This document shows positions 10,427-17,832 of a stretch of DNA of 64,000 bases, piece after piece. Source of the stretch: Flagellimonas profundi (GTDB taxonomy: Bacteria > Bacteroidota > Bacteroidia > Flavobacteriales > Flavobacteriaceae). Position numbers and translations under genes: made by a program. Where the stretch lies: contig NZ_JAFLNM010000001.1 in the NCBI RefSeq assembly GCF_017313275.1, positions 1,302,001 through 1,366,000 on the forward strand, in the 5' to 3' direction. Each line of letters begins with the position of its first letter. Position 1 is the first letter of the stretch. A model generated the notes under the pieces. The model worked only from the letters and a program-made list of their open reading frames with translations. It was not told where the DNA came from and ran no database searches.

Positions 10427-10591
10427 ATGAAAAAAGTATTTAGCATTTTAGCATTGGCACTATTGACCGTTGGATTCTACTCTTGCGAAGCAGAAAGTGA
10501 TGTACAGGACACCGAAGCAATGTTCGAACAACTACAAATGGACCAGAATGCTACTGATGGGGAGGATTTAGACCCAGATGATCGCACTTAA
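10427..10591 (+). CDS. Small acidic lipoprotein (54 aa)
   Basis: A 54-residue frame: lipoprotein signal (MKKVFSILALALLTVGFYSC, Cys at 20) followed by a strongly acidic, otherwise featureless tail ending DGEDLDPDDRT. The mature part is only about 35 residues, too short for an enzyme, and could be a surface or signalling peptide. No family recognised. It stands between the LytTR regulator and a second tiny gene, with the 16-bp direct repeats upstream and a strong terminator after the pair. The clear signal peptide is the main evidence that it is real. Confidence 0.65.
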   Translation: MKKVFSILALALLTVGFYSCEAESDVQDTEAMFEQLQMDQNATDGEDLDPDDRT

Positions 10592-10618
10592 TGCCCAGCC
10601 AATTTACTTTTTAAAAAG

Positions 10619-10843
10619 ATGAAAACAATGCTACGGACAACTTTGTACCTGCCCGTTTCATGTATTATGTTCCTCAATGTAACGGATACAATGGTTATGG
10701 ACAATCAAGGCATCCAAACTAATGAAGAAAGAATATCCACTTTTGCCAAGAGGGATATTTTAATTCATCAGGTACGTATTGGCATCGAAAATAAAAGTCG
10801 AAGGCGTTTGGCCAGTAGTTTGAGCGATGAGCGTCAACTATAA
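10619..10843 (+). CDS. Small protein of unknown function (74 aa)
   Basis: A 74-codon frame starting ATG 27 bp after the small lipoprotein gene. Residues 4-24 are moderately hydrophobic (LRTTLYLPVSCIMFLNV), which could be a weak signal or anchor; the rest is polar with a basic RRR cluster. No family recognised. It ends 21 bp before an excellent terminator hairpin, so it lies inside the transcript of 10427. Evidence for translation is limited to position and frame length; it may be a 3' untranslated region. Confidence 0.4.
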   Translation: MKTMLRTTLYLPVSCIMFLNVTDTMVMDNQGIQTNEERISTFAKRDILIHQVRIGIENKSRRRLASSLSDERQL

Positions 10844-10864
10844 TTAGACATATATATAGATCAG

Positions 10865-10897
10865 AGCCCCAAACCTTAAACGATTTGGGGCTTTTTT
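10865..10897 (+). terminator. Rho-independent terminator of the small-gene unit
   Basis: A perfect 9-bp stem AGCCCCAAA / TTTGGGGCT (10865-10873 with 10884-10892), a 10-nt loop and a following T-run. It separates the two tiny genes from the histidine kinase gene, which begins 20 bp later. Confidence 0.88.
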
Positions 10898-10916
10898 GTT
10901 ACCTTGAATTTAATTA

Positions 10917-13016
10917 ATGAACCTATTCAACTTGAAAAACCGTACCTATTTAGTAGTGATGCTTCTTTTATGGGGGTGTACAGAGCAAATCTCCGAAAAA
11001 GAGTCGGTTTCCAATCCTAAGGTAGATTCTATTCAAGAACTGATCAATGTTGCCCAAACGGCCAAGGAACTACCGTTACAGGACAGAAAAGTATACTTGA
11101 CGGATGCCGAAAAACTGACTGCGGAATTACCGAAGGACACCGTTCAGTTAAAACAACTTTCAGCAATTTCGCTTGCTTATAAAAGATTAGAGGATTCCCT
11201 AGCATTTAGGAGGACAAATGCATTGCTCTTGGAAATGTCGCAAGACTTGAAAGACAATACCATTCTAGGGTACTCACATTGGGACTTAGCTGGATTTTTC
11301 AATTCCCACGGGGTCACGGACAGTTCCTTTTACCATTATAAAAAAGCATTGCAAAATTTTGAGCAATTAGCTGTGGATTCCACATCAAAATCGCTCAGGG
11401 CTAGAATGTTTTATAGTATGGCCAGGGTACAGGATTCCTACAAAGACTATTTGGGCGGCGAAATCAGTGCCACAGCAGCCATTAAAATTTTTGATGAGCT
11501 GAAAGATAATTATCGGTTATATAATAGTTACTCTGCCCTTGGAATGTTGGCGAATGGCATGGGGGATAGTGAAAAAGCGCTAAAATCTTACGGAAAAGCG
11601 CGAGAGTATTTGGATAAATCCACAAGAAAAAACAAAGCTGATCTAATCCTGCAAAACCAAAATAACATTGCCAGTGTTTATTTGAACACCGAAAATTTTG
11701 ATAAGGCCAAACAGGCTTACCAACAGCTACTTTCCAGTCCCAATTTAAAAGAGGAAAAACCGGAAACCTATGAAAAAGCATTGGGCAGTTTGGCCTTTTC
11801 CATTCTTAACGTGGATAACGACATAGAAAAAGCAAATGAGCTCCTGCAAGAGGCATTTGCATTCAATATCGAATCTGGTGATAAATATGATAGGGCCCGG
11901 ATACACTACTATCAAGCCGAGGTTTTGGCGGCCCAAGGTGCCAGTGCACAAGCGATAGCACAGGCCAAAGAAGCCTACAGCATTGCGCGTGAAACCTACA
12001 ACAACGATCGATCATTGGATGCCCTGAGATTACTGAACAGATTGGACCCTGCCCATTCACAATCGTATTTCGAGGAATATTTTCAATTAAATGAAGCCAT
12101 CAAAGAGGAGGAGCGCACCAAACGCGACAAATTTGCCCGAATTCGAATGGAAACCGATGACATTATCGAAGAAAATCAAATCTTGGCCAAGGAAAAGCAA
12201 GTATGGATATATGCCGCAGTGCTCCTCGTTGTTTTTGGGTTAGGTTTTATGGTCATTGTTTCGCTTTATGTAAGCAATAATCAATTAAAATTTAAACAGC
12301 GTCAACAAGAAAGCAACCAAGAAATCTATAATTTGATGCTCTCGCAACAAGGAAAGCTGGAGGAAGGGAAACAGTTGGAGCAAAAACGTATTTCTGAAGA
12401 GCTACATGATGGTATTTTGGGAGAAATGTTGGGCATACGCCTGATTTTGAGTGGGCTTAACGAACGGGAGGACCAAGCTGCCATTGAACAACGGGCCTCG
12501 CTTATTGAAAAATTGCAGGGGGTTGAAGAAGAAATACGGACCATTTCCCATGAACTTAACCATGCCTCCTATGAAAAATTCCATAATTTTATAGTATCGT
12601 TGGAAGATATGATCGATGGTATTGAAAAATCTTCCGGGATATCTTGTTCCTTTATCTACGACAATAAAATACCGTGGGACAATTTACTCGGGGACATTAA
12701 GATCAATGCTTACAGGATTATTCAAGAATCCTTGAAAAACTGTGTGAAGCACGCAAAAAGTAAAAATGTATCCATTTCATTTACCGTAGTGGACGATATG
12801 TTAAAACTTACCATTGAAGACGATGGTGTTGGATTTAATATCGATAGGAAAAAGAAAGGAATCGGTCTTAGAAATATAATTTCCAGGGTGAAAAAGATCA
12901 AAGGAAAGTTGGACATTGATAGTAAACCAGGAAAAGGAACTGAGATTAAAGTAATGATACCAGCCAAATACATGGAATTGGGTATCGCCGAGAAAATAAA
13001 TGCACTAAATGCCTAA
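10917..13016 (+). CDS. TPR sensor histidine kinase (NarL/DesK type)
   Basis: A 699-residue membrane kinase. An N-terminal signal with lipobox-like LLWGC (near residue 21) is followed by a long helical region of tetratricopeptide-like repeats (about 40-400), which should be periplasmic. A membrane span comes next (428-451, VWIYAAVLLVVFGLGFMVI), then a short coiled coil and a HisKA_3 dimerisation domain with the phospho-acceptor His in EELHDGILGEML (near 496). A HATPase_c domain completes it (NAYRIIQESLKN, DDGVGFN near 635, KGIGLRNI). The 13046 response regulator follows 29 bp later and is the natural partner. Its signal is unknown; TPR sensors usually bind peptides or proteins. Confidence 0.92.
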   Translation: MNLFNLKNRTYLVVMLLLWGCTEQISEKESVSNPKVDSIQELINVAQTAKELPLQDRKVYLTDAEKLTAELPKDTVQLKQLSAISLAYKRLEDSLAFRRTNALLLEMSQDLKDNTILGYSHWDLAGFFNSHGVTDSSFYHYKKALQNFEQLAVDSTSKSLRARMFYSMARVQDSYKDYLGGEISATAAIKIFDELKDNYRLYNSYSALGMLANGMGDSEKALKSYGKAREYLDKSTRKNKADLILQNQNNIASVYLNTENFDKAKQAYQQLLSSPNLKEEKPETYEKALGSLAFSILNVDNDIEKANELLQEAFAFNIESGDKYDRARIHYYQAEVLAAQGASAQAIAQAKEAYSIARETYNNDRSLDALRLLNRLDPAHSQSYFEEYFQLNEAIKEEERTKRDKFARIRMETDDIIEENQILAKEKQVWIYAAVLLVVFGLGFMVIVSLYVSNNQLKFKQRQQESNQEIYNLMLSQQGKLEEGKQLEQKRISEELHDGILGEMLGIRLILSGLNEREDQAAIEQRASLIEKLQGVEEEIRTISHELNHASYEKFHNFIVSLEDMIDGIEKSSGISCSFIYDNKIPWDNLLGDIKINAYRIIQESLKNCVKHAKSKNVSISFTVVDDMLKLTIEDDGVGFNIDRKKKGIGLRNIISRVKKIKGKLDIDSKPGKGTEIKVMIPAKYMELGIAEKINALNA

Positions 13017-13045
13017 ATCCCCCATTAAAAAAGATAAAACCTACA

Positions 13046-13714
13046 ATGAAAACACTGAGAATACTGGCAATCGATGATCACGAAATGACAATGTTAGGGT
13101 ATAAGTTTATACTCGAAGGCATCGAATTTGAAGGATACAATATAATTGTTGATACAGCCACCTCATATGATACTGGAAAAAAACTGATCGAGGATTCCGT
13201 AAATTCTTTTCAGTACGATATCTTGTTCTTGGATGTTCAATTGTTTGCTCCAAATGAGGAACAACCATACACCGGTGAGGACTTGGGCATACTGGCCCGC
13301 AAGATCGTACCCGAAAGCAAAATAGTTTTTATGTCTTCTTTTAGCGACAATTTTCGAATCAACAGTATTCTAAAATCCGTGGATCCCGATGGATATTTGG
13401 TAAAGACCGACATAGACCCCAAAACGCTTGAAGATGCCGTAAAAACCATAATGTTGGATCCGCCGTATTATTCATCCAAGGCGTTGGGCGCCATTAGAAA
13501 GAAAATGGCCAACGACATTGAAATTGATGAAAAGGACAAACAGATTCTCTACCACCTTTCCAAGGGAACCAAAAACAAGGATCTGGAAAAATTCATTAGG
13601 CTCTCCCCCTCCTCCATTGAAAATAGGAAGCGCCACTTAAAAACATTGTTCGGCACTGAGAACGAAAATGATTTAGCCTTGATTTTGGCGGCAAAAAACA
13701 GAGGTTTTATTTAA
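13046..13714 (+). CDS. LuxR/NarL-type response regulator
   Basis: A 222-residue two-domain regulator. The receiver has the acidic pair in IDDHEM (near residues 9-11) and the phospho-acceptor Asp in ILFLDVQL (near 62), with KT near 115-120. The C-terminal helix-turn-helix (about 160-222) reads ILYHLSKGTKNKDLEKFI then LSPSSIENRKRHLKTLFG, a somewhat divergent GerE/LuxR domain. Directly downstream of the TPR kinase, so they form a two-component pair. No GTTAAA-type or 16-bp repeats are seen at its own promoter; it is read from the kinase transcript. Confidence 0.9.
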   Translation: MKTLRILAIDDHEMTMLGYKFILEGIEFEGYNIIVDTATSYDTGKKLIEDSVNSFQYDILFLDVQLFAPNEEQPYTGEDLGILARKIVPESKIVFMSSFSDNFRINSILKSVDPDGYLVKTDIDPKTLEDAVKTIMLDPPYYSSKALGAIRKKMANDIEIDEKDKQILYHLSKGTKNKDLEKFIRLSPSSIENRKRHLKTLFGTENENDLALILAAKNRGFI

Positions 13715-13834
13715 TGGCCCAAGCTTAAAAAAGGTAAGCGGATACCATTTGTGGTTGGTTTAAGTTTAAAATCACCAAAAAATCCTACAAACAAGGGGAA
13801 AACCCCAGAATTTTTAAGGATTATCTGCAATCCT

Positions 13835-14542
13835 ATGCAAAAGATTCATTCTAATTTTATGTTGAAAGAAAATTGGAATTCAATCAACATGCCGTTCCCT
13901 AACAAATTCAACAATAAAAACAACGCTCAAGGTGCAAAAACTTACGAGGCCGCAGAGGGCTTGGATGATTTTTTAAAAGTCTTGGAAAAATACTTTTTTG
14001 CGAACGCCAAACTTCGTTGCAAGCAAAATAGGGTTGAAGGAAAGCTGGATTTGGTGATTGACCTACATTTTAATTTCGGCATAACAGATTGCCTGAGACA
14101 TTTTAACAATGGTGATTGGGTCAATTATTCTTTATCGGAAGAAAGCAGCTTCGACATGTCCCTTGTAGTAAGTGGAGCATTAAAACAATTAAATGAACAA
14201 AGTGCCTACCCAGCGGATATCATGGAAATATCCTTGCATTTTTTGGATACCTCCATTATTATAACAAGACTTTATCCATACAGCATTCCTGAACAAATCA
14301 GTGCTATTTTAACCACCATTGGTAAGCACTTTATATACTTCACCAAAGGATTGACCGAAATGCCATATGAAGTTTTTGTCCCTGTTTTTGAAGACACCTC
14401 CATAAATAGCGGCGACTGCAAAGAATGCAACTACTTTGACTATTGGGGCTTATACTTTGACAAAAAACAAGAGCACGAAGCCCTTATTTACTCTCTTGGT
14501 AAAAAGAAACTTTATGAAGAGGGTATTTCCCTATACGAATAA
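13835..14542 (+). CDS. Unknown cytoplasmic protein
   Basis: About 235 residues, no recognised family, no signal peptide and no membrane span. It has a CxxC pair (DCKECNYFDYW) near the C-terminus and a Phe/Tyr-rich acidic core. The start is uncertain: an in-frame GTG at 13751 would add 28 residues, and ATGs at 13859 or 13889 would shorten it. The ATG at 13835 is chosen because a near-consensus TAAGTTTA element and a GGGG-AAAA-CCCC hairpin (13795-13806) lie inside the longer version. It follows the response regulator on the same strand and converges on glyA. Confidence 0.65.
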   Translation: MQKIHSNFMLKENWNSINMPFPNKFNNKNNAQGAKTYEAAEGLDDFLKVLEKYFFANAKLRCKQNRVEGKLDLVIDLHFNFGITDCLRHFNNGDWVNYSLSEESSFDMSLVVSGALKQLNEQSAYPADIMEISLHFLDTSIIITRLYPYSIPEQISAILTTIGKHFIYFTKGLTEMPYEVFVPVFEDTSINSGDCKECNYFDYWGLYFDKKQEHEALIYSLGKKKLYEEGISLYE

Positions 14543-14558
14543 ACTCCTGTAGCAAATA

Positions 14559-15833
14559 CTAAACACTGAACAAAGGTCGCGATTTCATTAAGTCGTTGAC
14601 CTTTTGTTTTATCTCGGCTACCTTTTTCTCGTTCTCCGCATCGGTAATGATCTCATCTATAAAGCCTACAACGGTTTCCATATCGGCTTCCTTAAGACCT
14701 CTTGTGGTAATGGCCGAAGTTCCAAAGCGTATTCCAGAGGTGATAAATGGGGATTTATCATCGAACGGAACCATATTTTTATTGGCAGTAATAGCCGCGT
14801 GCTCCAATACTTTTTCTGCATCTTTGCCCGTAATACCTTTGTTTCTAAGGTCTATCAGCATCATGTGGTTGTCAGTTCCTCCAGAAATTACTTTGTAATC
14901 CTTGTCCATGAAAGCTTTGGCCATAGCGGCAGCATTTTTCTTTACTTGGACCATGTAGTGCAAAAATTCATCGGAGAGTGCTTCACCAAAGGCAATGGCC
15001 TTGGCAGCGATTATGTGCTCCAATGGACCTCCTTGGTTACCTGGGAATACCGCCAAATCCAAAAGACCCGACATTTTTCTCAAGTTTCCATTTTTTAGTT
15101 TGATACCAAATGGATTTTCAAAGTTTTCGCCCATCAAAATAAGGCCTCCACGCGGTCCACGTAGGGTTTTGTGGGTTGTAGTGGTAACAATGTGGCAATG
15201 TGGGATTGGATCGCTCAAAATACCTTTCGCAATCAATCCTGCGGGGTGGGATATGTCCGCCAATAAAATGGCTCCGACACTATCGGCGATTTCACGGAAA
15301 CGTTTAAAATCCATATCCCTGGAATAGGCAGAGGCGCCGGCAATAATCAATTTGGGCTTTTCCTTGTCGGCGATTTCCTGGATTTTGTCATAATTCAACA
15401 AACCAGTTTCCTCATCAACACCATAAAAAACGGGGTTGTACAACTTCCCTGAGAAATTAACGGGCGAACCATGGGTCAAATGCCCTCCGTGGGACAAATC
15501 GAAACCTAAAATAGTATCTCCTGGGTTAAGGCAAGCATGGTAAACGGACGCATTGGCCTGAGAGCCCGAGTGAGGCTGAACGTTCGCATAAACAGCACCG
15601 AACAATTCCTTGGCGCGGTCTATGGCCAACTGTTCCACTTGGTCCACCACTTCGCAACCACCATAATAGCGCTTTCCAGGGTATCCCTCGGCATATTTGT
15701 TTGTAAGTACGGATCCAGCGGCTTCCATTACCTGTGGACTTACAAAGTTTTCGGAAGCTATCAGTTCAATACCTTCCAACTGTCTTTCTTTCTCTTGCGC
15801 TATAAGTTCAAAAATTTTCTGGTCTCGTTGCAT
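14559..15833 (-). CDS. glyA: Serine hydroxymethyltransferase
   Basis: GlyA interconverts serine and glycine using pyridoxal phosphate and tetrahydrofolate, the main source of one-carbon units. The product is 424 residues, the usual size. Motifs: [32 protein letters not shown] (substrate and PLP contacts), [22 protein letters not shown], and the PLP-binding Lys in [14 protein letters not shown] (near 227). The ATG giving MQRDQKIF is preferred over one three codons upstream. Single gene, convergent with the unknown gene at 13835 and divergent from the lipoprotein at 16085. Confidence 0.97.
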   Translation of the reverse strand: MQRDQKIFELIAQEKERQLEGIELIASENFVSPQVMEAAGSVLTNKYAEGYPGKRYYGGCEVVDQVEQLAIDRAKELFGAVYANVQPHSGSQANASVYHACLNPGDTILGFDLSHGGHLTHGSPVNFSGKLYNPVFYGVDEETGLLNYDKIQEIADKEKPKLIIAGASAYSRDMDFKRFREIADSVGAILLADISHPAGLIAKGILSDPIPHCHIVTTTTHKTLRGPRGGLILMGENFENPFGIKLKNGNLRKMSGLLDLAVFPGNQGGPLEHIIAAKAIAFGEALSDEFLHYMVQVKKNAAAMAKAFMDKDYKVISGGTDNHMMLIDLRNKGITGKDAEKVLEHAAITANKNMVPFDDKSPFITSGIRFGTSAITTRGLKEADMETVVGFIDEIITDAENEKKVAEIKQKVNDLMKSRPLFSV

Positions 15834-16084
15834 GTTGCCCATTGTTTAATTAAGGGCGTAAAATTACGAATTGAAAGGGGATTTCCATCTATTAAAATGC
15901 GATTGGGACCTAATTTTATCAAACGACAATTAACAATTTTCAAAAAAAATGGAATGAGGCCAAAGACCACTGTTTTCAAAGCTTTTTATAAAAAATATAC
16001 TACCGTGCGTCCTTTTTCGTTAATAGGATGAGGATTTTTGGCACAGCTATTGAATCCCCCTAAACAACCATAAAGTTGACCAGT

Positions 16085-17269
16085 ATGAAAAAAGTTTTAC
16101 TCTTAACCACGATTATAGTTTTAAGCGCTTGTAGTGGCGTAAAGAAAACTCAGGAGGCCCTGAATACCGGTAATTATTCCGCGGCTATGAACAAGGCCAT
16201 TAAAAACTTGGCCGAGAACAAGACCAAAAAAGGACATCAGGAATATATTATTTTATTGGAAGAAGCATTTGCCAAAAACACGGCAAGGGAACAGCAGGAA
16301 ATTGCTTTTCTCCAAAATGATGGTAACCCGGCCAACTTGGAGACCATCTACAACAAGTATTTGCAATTAAAGCAGATTCAACAACGGATCAGACCGTTAT
16401 TGCCCCTCTACATTGAAGACGAAGGAAGAACGGCTGAATTCAGTTTTGTGAACTACGACAACAGAATTTTGAACACCAAGGACGACCTTTCCGAGCACTT
16501 GTACCAAAATGCTTTGGATTTATTGGCTTCTGCGAAATACAAAACCGATTACAGAACCGCTTACGAAGATTTAAAGTATTTGCAGGAGATAAATCCAGGA
16601 TATAGGGAAACCGTCGCCAAAATGGATGAAGCCTACAATAAAGGATTGGAGTTCGTGAGAGTCGATATCGCAAACCAGACCCAACAGATCATTCCTGAGC
16701 GTTTGGAAACTGAACTTTTGGATTTTAATGCTTTCGGTATTGATAATTTCTGGTTGCAATACCATACCAATCCTTTGGAAAACGTAAAATATGATTATGC
16801 CATGAATCTGGATTTCATGGAGATCAATGTGTCCCCTGAGCGTATCAACGAAACACAGGTTATTAAAGAAAGACAAATCAAAGATGGATGGCAATACCTT
16901 TTGGATGCTGATGGAAATGTGGTAAAGGATAGCTTGGGCAACAAAATTAAAGTTGACAAAATGCGAACAGTTACTTGTAAATTGTTCCAGTTTACACAAA
17001 CCAAAAGTGCCCAAATCGGAGCAAAGATCAGCTTTACGGATCTTAGAAGCGGGCAGGAAATCAACTCCTATCCCCTATCCAGCGAATTTATCTTTGAGCA
17101 TATTTTCGCCAATTATCAAGGTGATAAAAGGGCTTTGGAAGACGATTTAATGCTATACTTGAACGCTAGGGAAGTTCCATTCCCTTCTAACGAGCAAATG
17201 GTCTACGATGCAGGGGAGGACCTAAAATTACGCCTCAAGAGCATTGTCTCACAATATCAGTTCAATTAA
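16085..17269 (+). CDS. Lipoprotein of unknown function
   Basis: A 394-residue lipoprotein: signal MKKVLLLTTIIVLSAC with lipobox LSAC at residues 13-16. The first third is helical and may hold repeat-like segments (EALNTGNYSAAMNKAIKNLA, YRTAYEDLKYLQEINPGY), suggestive of TPR-like helices; the C-terminal part is mixed beta. I do not recognise the family. The reading frame can be extended three codons upstream to a TTG, but the ATG gives the canonical signal peptide. It shares a terminator with the converging ytxJ gene. Confidence 0.78.
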   Translation: MKKVLLLTTIIVLSACSGVKKTQEALNTGNYSAAMNKAIKNLAENKTKKGHQEYIILLEEAFAKNTAREQQEIAFLQNDGNPANLETIYNKYLQLKQIQQRIRPLLPLYIEDEGRTAEFSFVNYDNRILNTKDDLSEHLYQNALDLLASAKYKTDYRTAYEDLKYLQEINPGYRETVAKMDEAYNKGLEFVRVDIANQTQQIIPERLETELLDFNAFGIDNFWLQYHTNPLENVKYDYAMNLDFMEINVSPERINETQVIKERQIKDGWQYLLDADGNVVKDSLGNKIKVDKMRTVTCKLFQFTQTKSAQIGAKISFTDLRSGQEINSYPLSSEFIFEHIFANYQGDKRALEDDLMLYLNAREVPFPSNEQMVYDAGEDLKLRLKSIVSQYQFN

Positions 17270-17274
17270 TAAAA

Positions 17275-17302
17275 AGCCCCGTTGATCCGGGGCTTTCGTT
17301 TT
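17275..17302. terminator. Bidirectional terminator between 16085 gene and ytxJ
   Basis: A perfect stem AGCCCCG / CGGGGCT (17275-17281 with 17288-17294) and a 6-nt loop. It is preceded by A5 and followed by TTCGTTTT, so it can serve both converging genes. Confidence 0.82.
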
Positions 17303-17690
17303 ATAAAAACTTTGTAAGGTCCGTATCCGAAATGGCTCCGTGCGAAGTGTGAAAAACCACCTCTCCGTTTTTAACAACCAATAATTGAGGTGACTCATGC
17401 CTAACTCCGAACGTATCCTCAATTGCGTTGGACACATCCCTATGGCGCTGTATCGTTAAAAAATACAGGTCTATATCCAAATCCGTATCATAAGACTCGG
17501 TAAACATGTTCAATACCATTCTGCTTATACCACACGTGCTGGAGTGCTTGTAGATCACCTGAGGTTTGTTTTTTGAATTTTCGGCAATCGCTTCCAATTG
17601 ATCTATAGACTCCAATTGGATCCACGGTAATGCTTTCTTTTCCTTTTTTGTTTTCTCCTTCTTTCCGAAGACGCTGTCAAATATTCCCAT
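17301..17690 (-). CDS. ytxJ: YtxJ-like bacillithiol-associated monothiol protein
   Basis: A 129-residue thioredoxin-fold protein of the YtxJ (DUF2847) family, linked by gene context in other bacteria to bacillithiol redox systems. The active-site segment is KHSSTCGISRMVL (about 49-61) with a single Cys, followed by QRHRDVSNAIEDTF and HESPQLLVVKNGEVV, the usual cis-Pro region. A basic Lys-rich N-terminal tail (KKEKTKKEKK) precedes it. The TAAATTTG promoter ends 4 bp before the ATG, so the mRNA is probably leaderless. Genes for bacillithiol synthesis are not in the window. Confidence 0.87.
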   Translation of the reverse strand: MGIFDSVFGKKEKTKKEKKALPWIQLESIDQLEAIAENSKNKPQVIYKHSSTCGISRMVLNMFTESYDTDLDIDLYFLTIQRHRDVSNAIEDTFGVRHESPQLLVVKNGEVVFHTSHGAISDTDLTKFL

Positions 17691-17694
17691 AATG

Positions 17695-17725
17695 CAAATT
17701 TATGGGATAAGTCGTGAGTGAACAA
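17695..17725 (-). promoter_or_regulatory. Promoter of ytxJ
   Basis: On the minus strand TTG (17723-17725) and TAAATTTG (17695-17702) are 20 bp apart. The -7 element ends only 4 nt before the ATG, predicting a leaderless or nearly leaderless transcript. Confidence 0.65.
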
Positions 17726-17832
17726 AAAGCTTACAGCTGACTAAATGTCTTGTATTTAAAGGGTTTATCGGACATTTTGACGGTACAGGCGCATTGGTAA
17801 GGTTGTTGACATTATAGAAAAAAACAACGACT

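Noticed and set aside
10619..10843. Firm functional call for the 74-codon gene
   Set aside because: No family and no conserved motif are visible; it is kept only as a low-confidence gene.
13795..13806. GGGG-AAAA-CCCC hairpin as terminator of the response regulator gene
   Set aside because: The stem has only 4 bp and the following sequence, AGAATTTTTA, is a poor T-run; it may end some transcripts but is not convincing.
14604..16031. Long open frames of up to 164 codons antisense to glyA
   Set aside because: They lie opposite a certain gene, have no promoter, and their sequences lack family motifs; a by-product of the codon usage of glyA.
17691..17832. CIRCE or sigma-32-like element before clpB
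   Set aside because: No matching inverted repeat or -35/-10 pair. GACATTTTG is only a partial fit to the -7 consensus.
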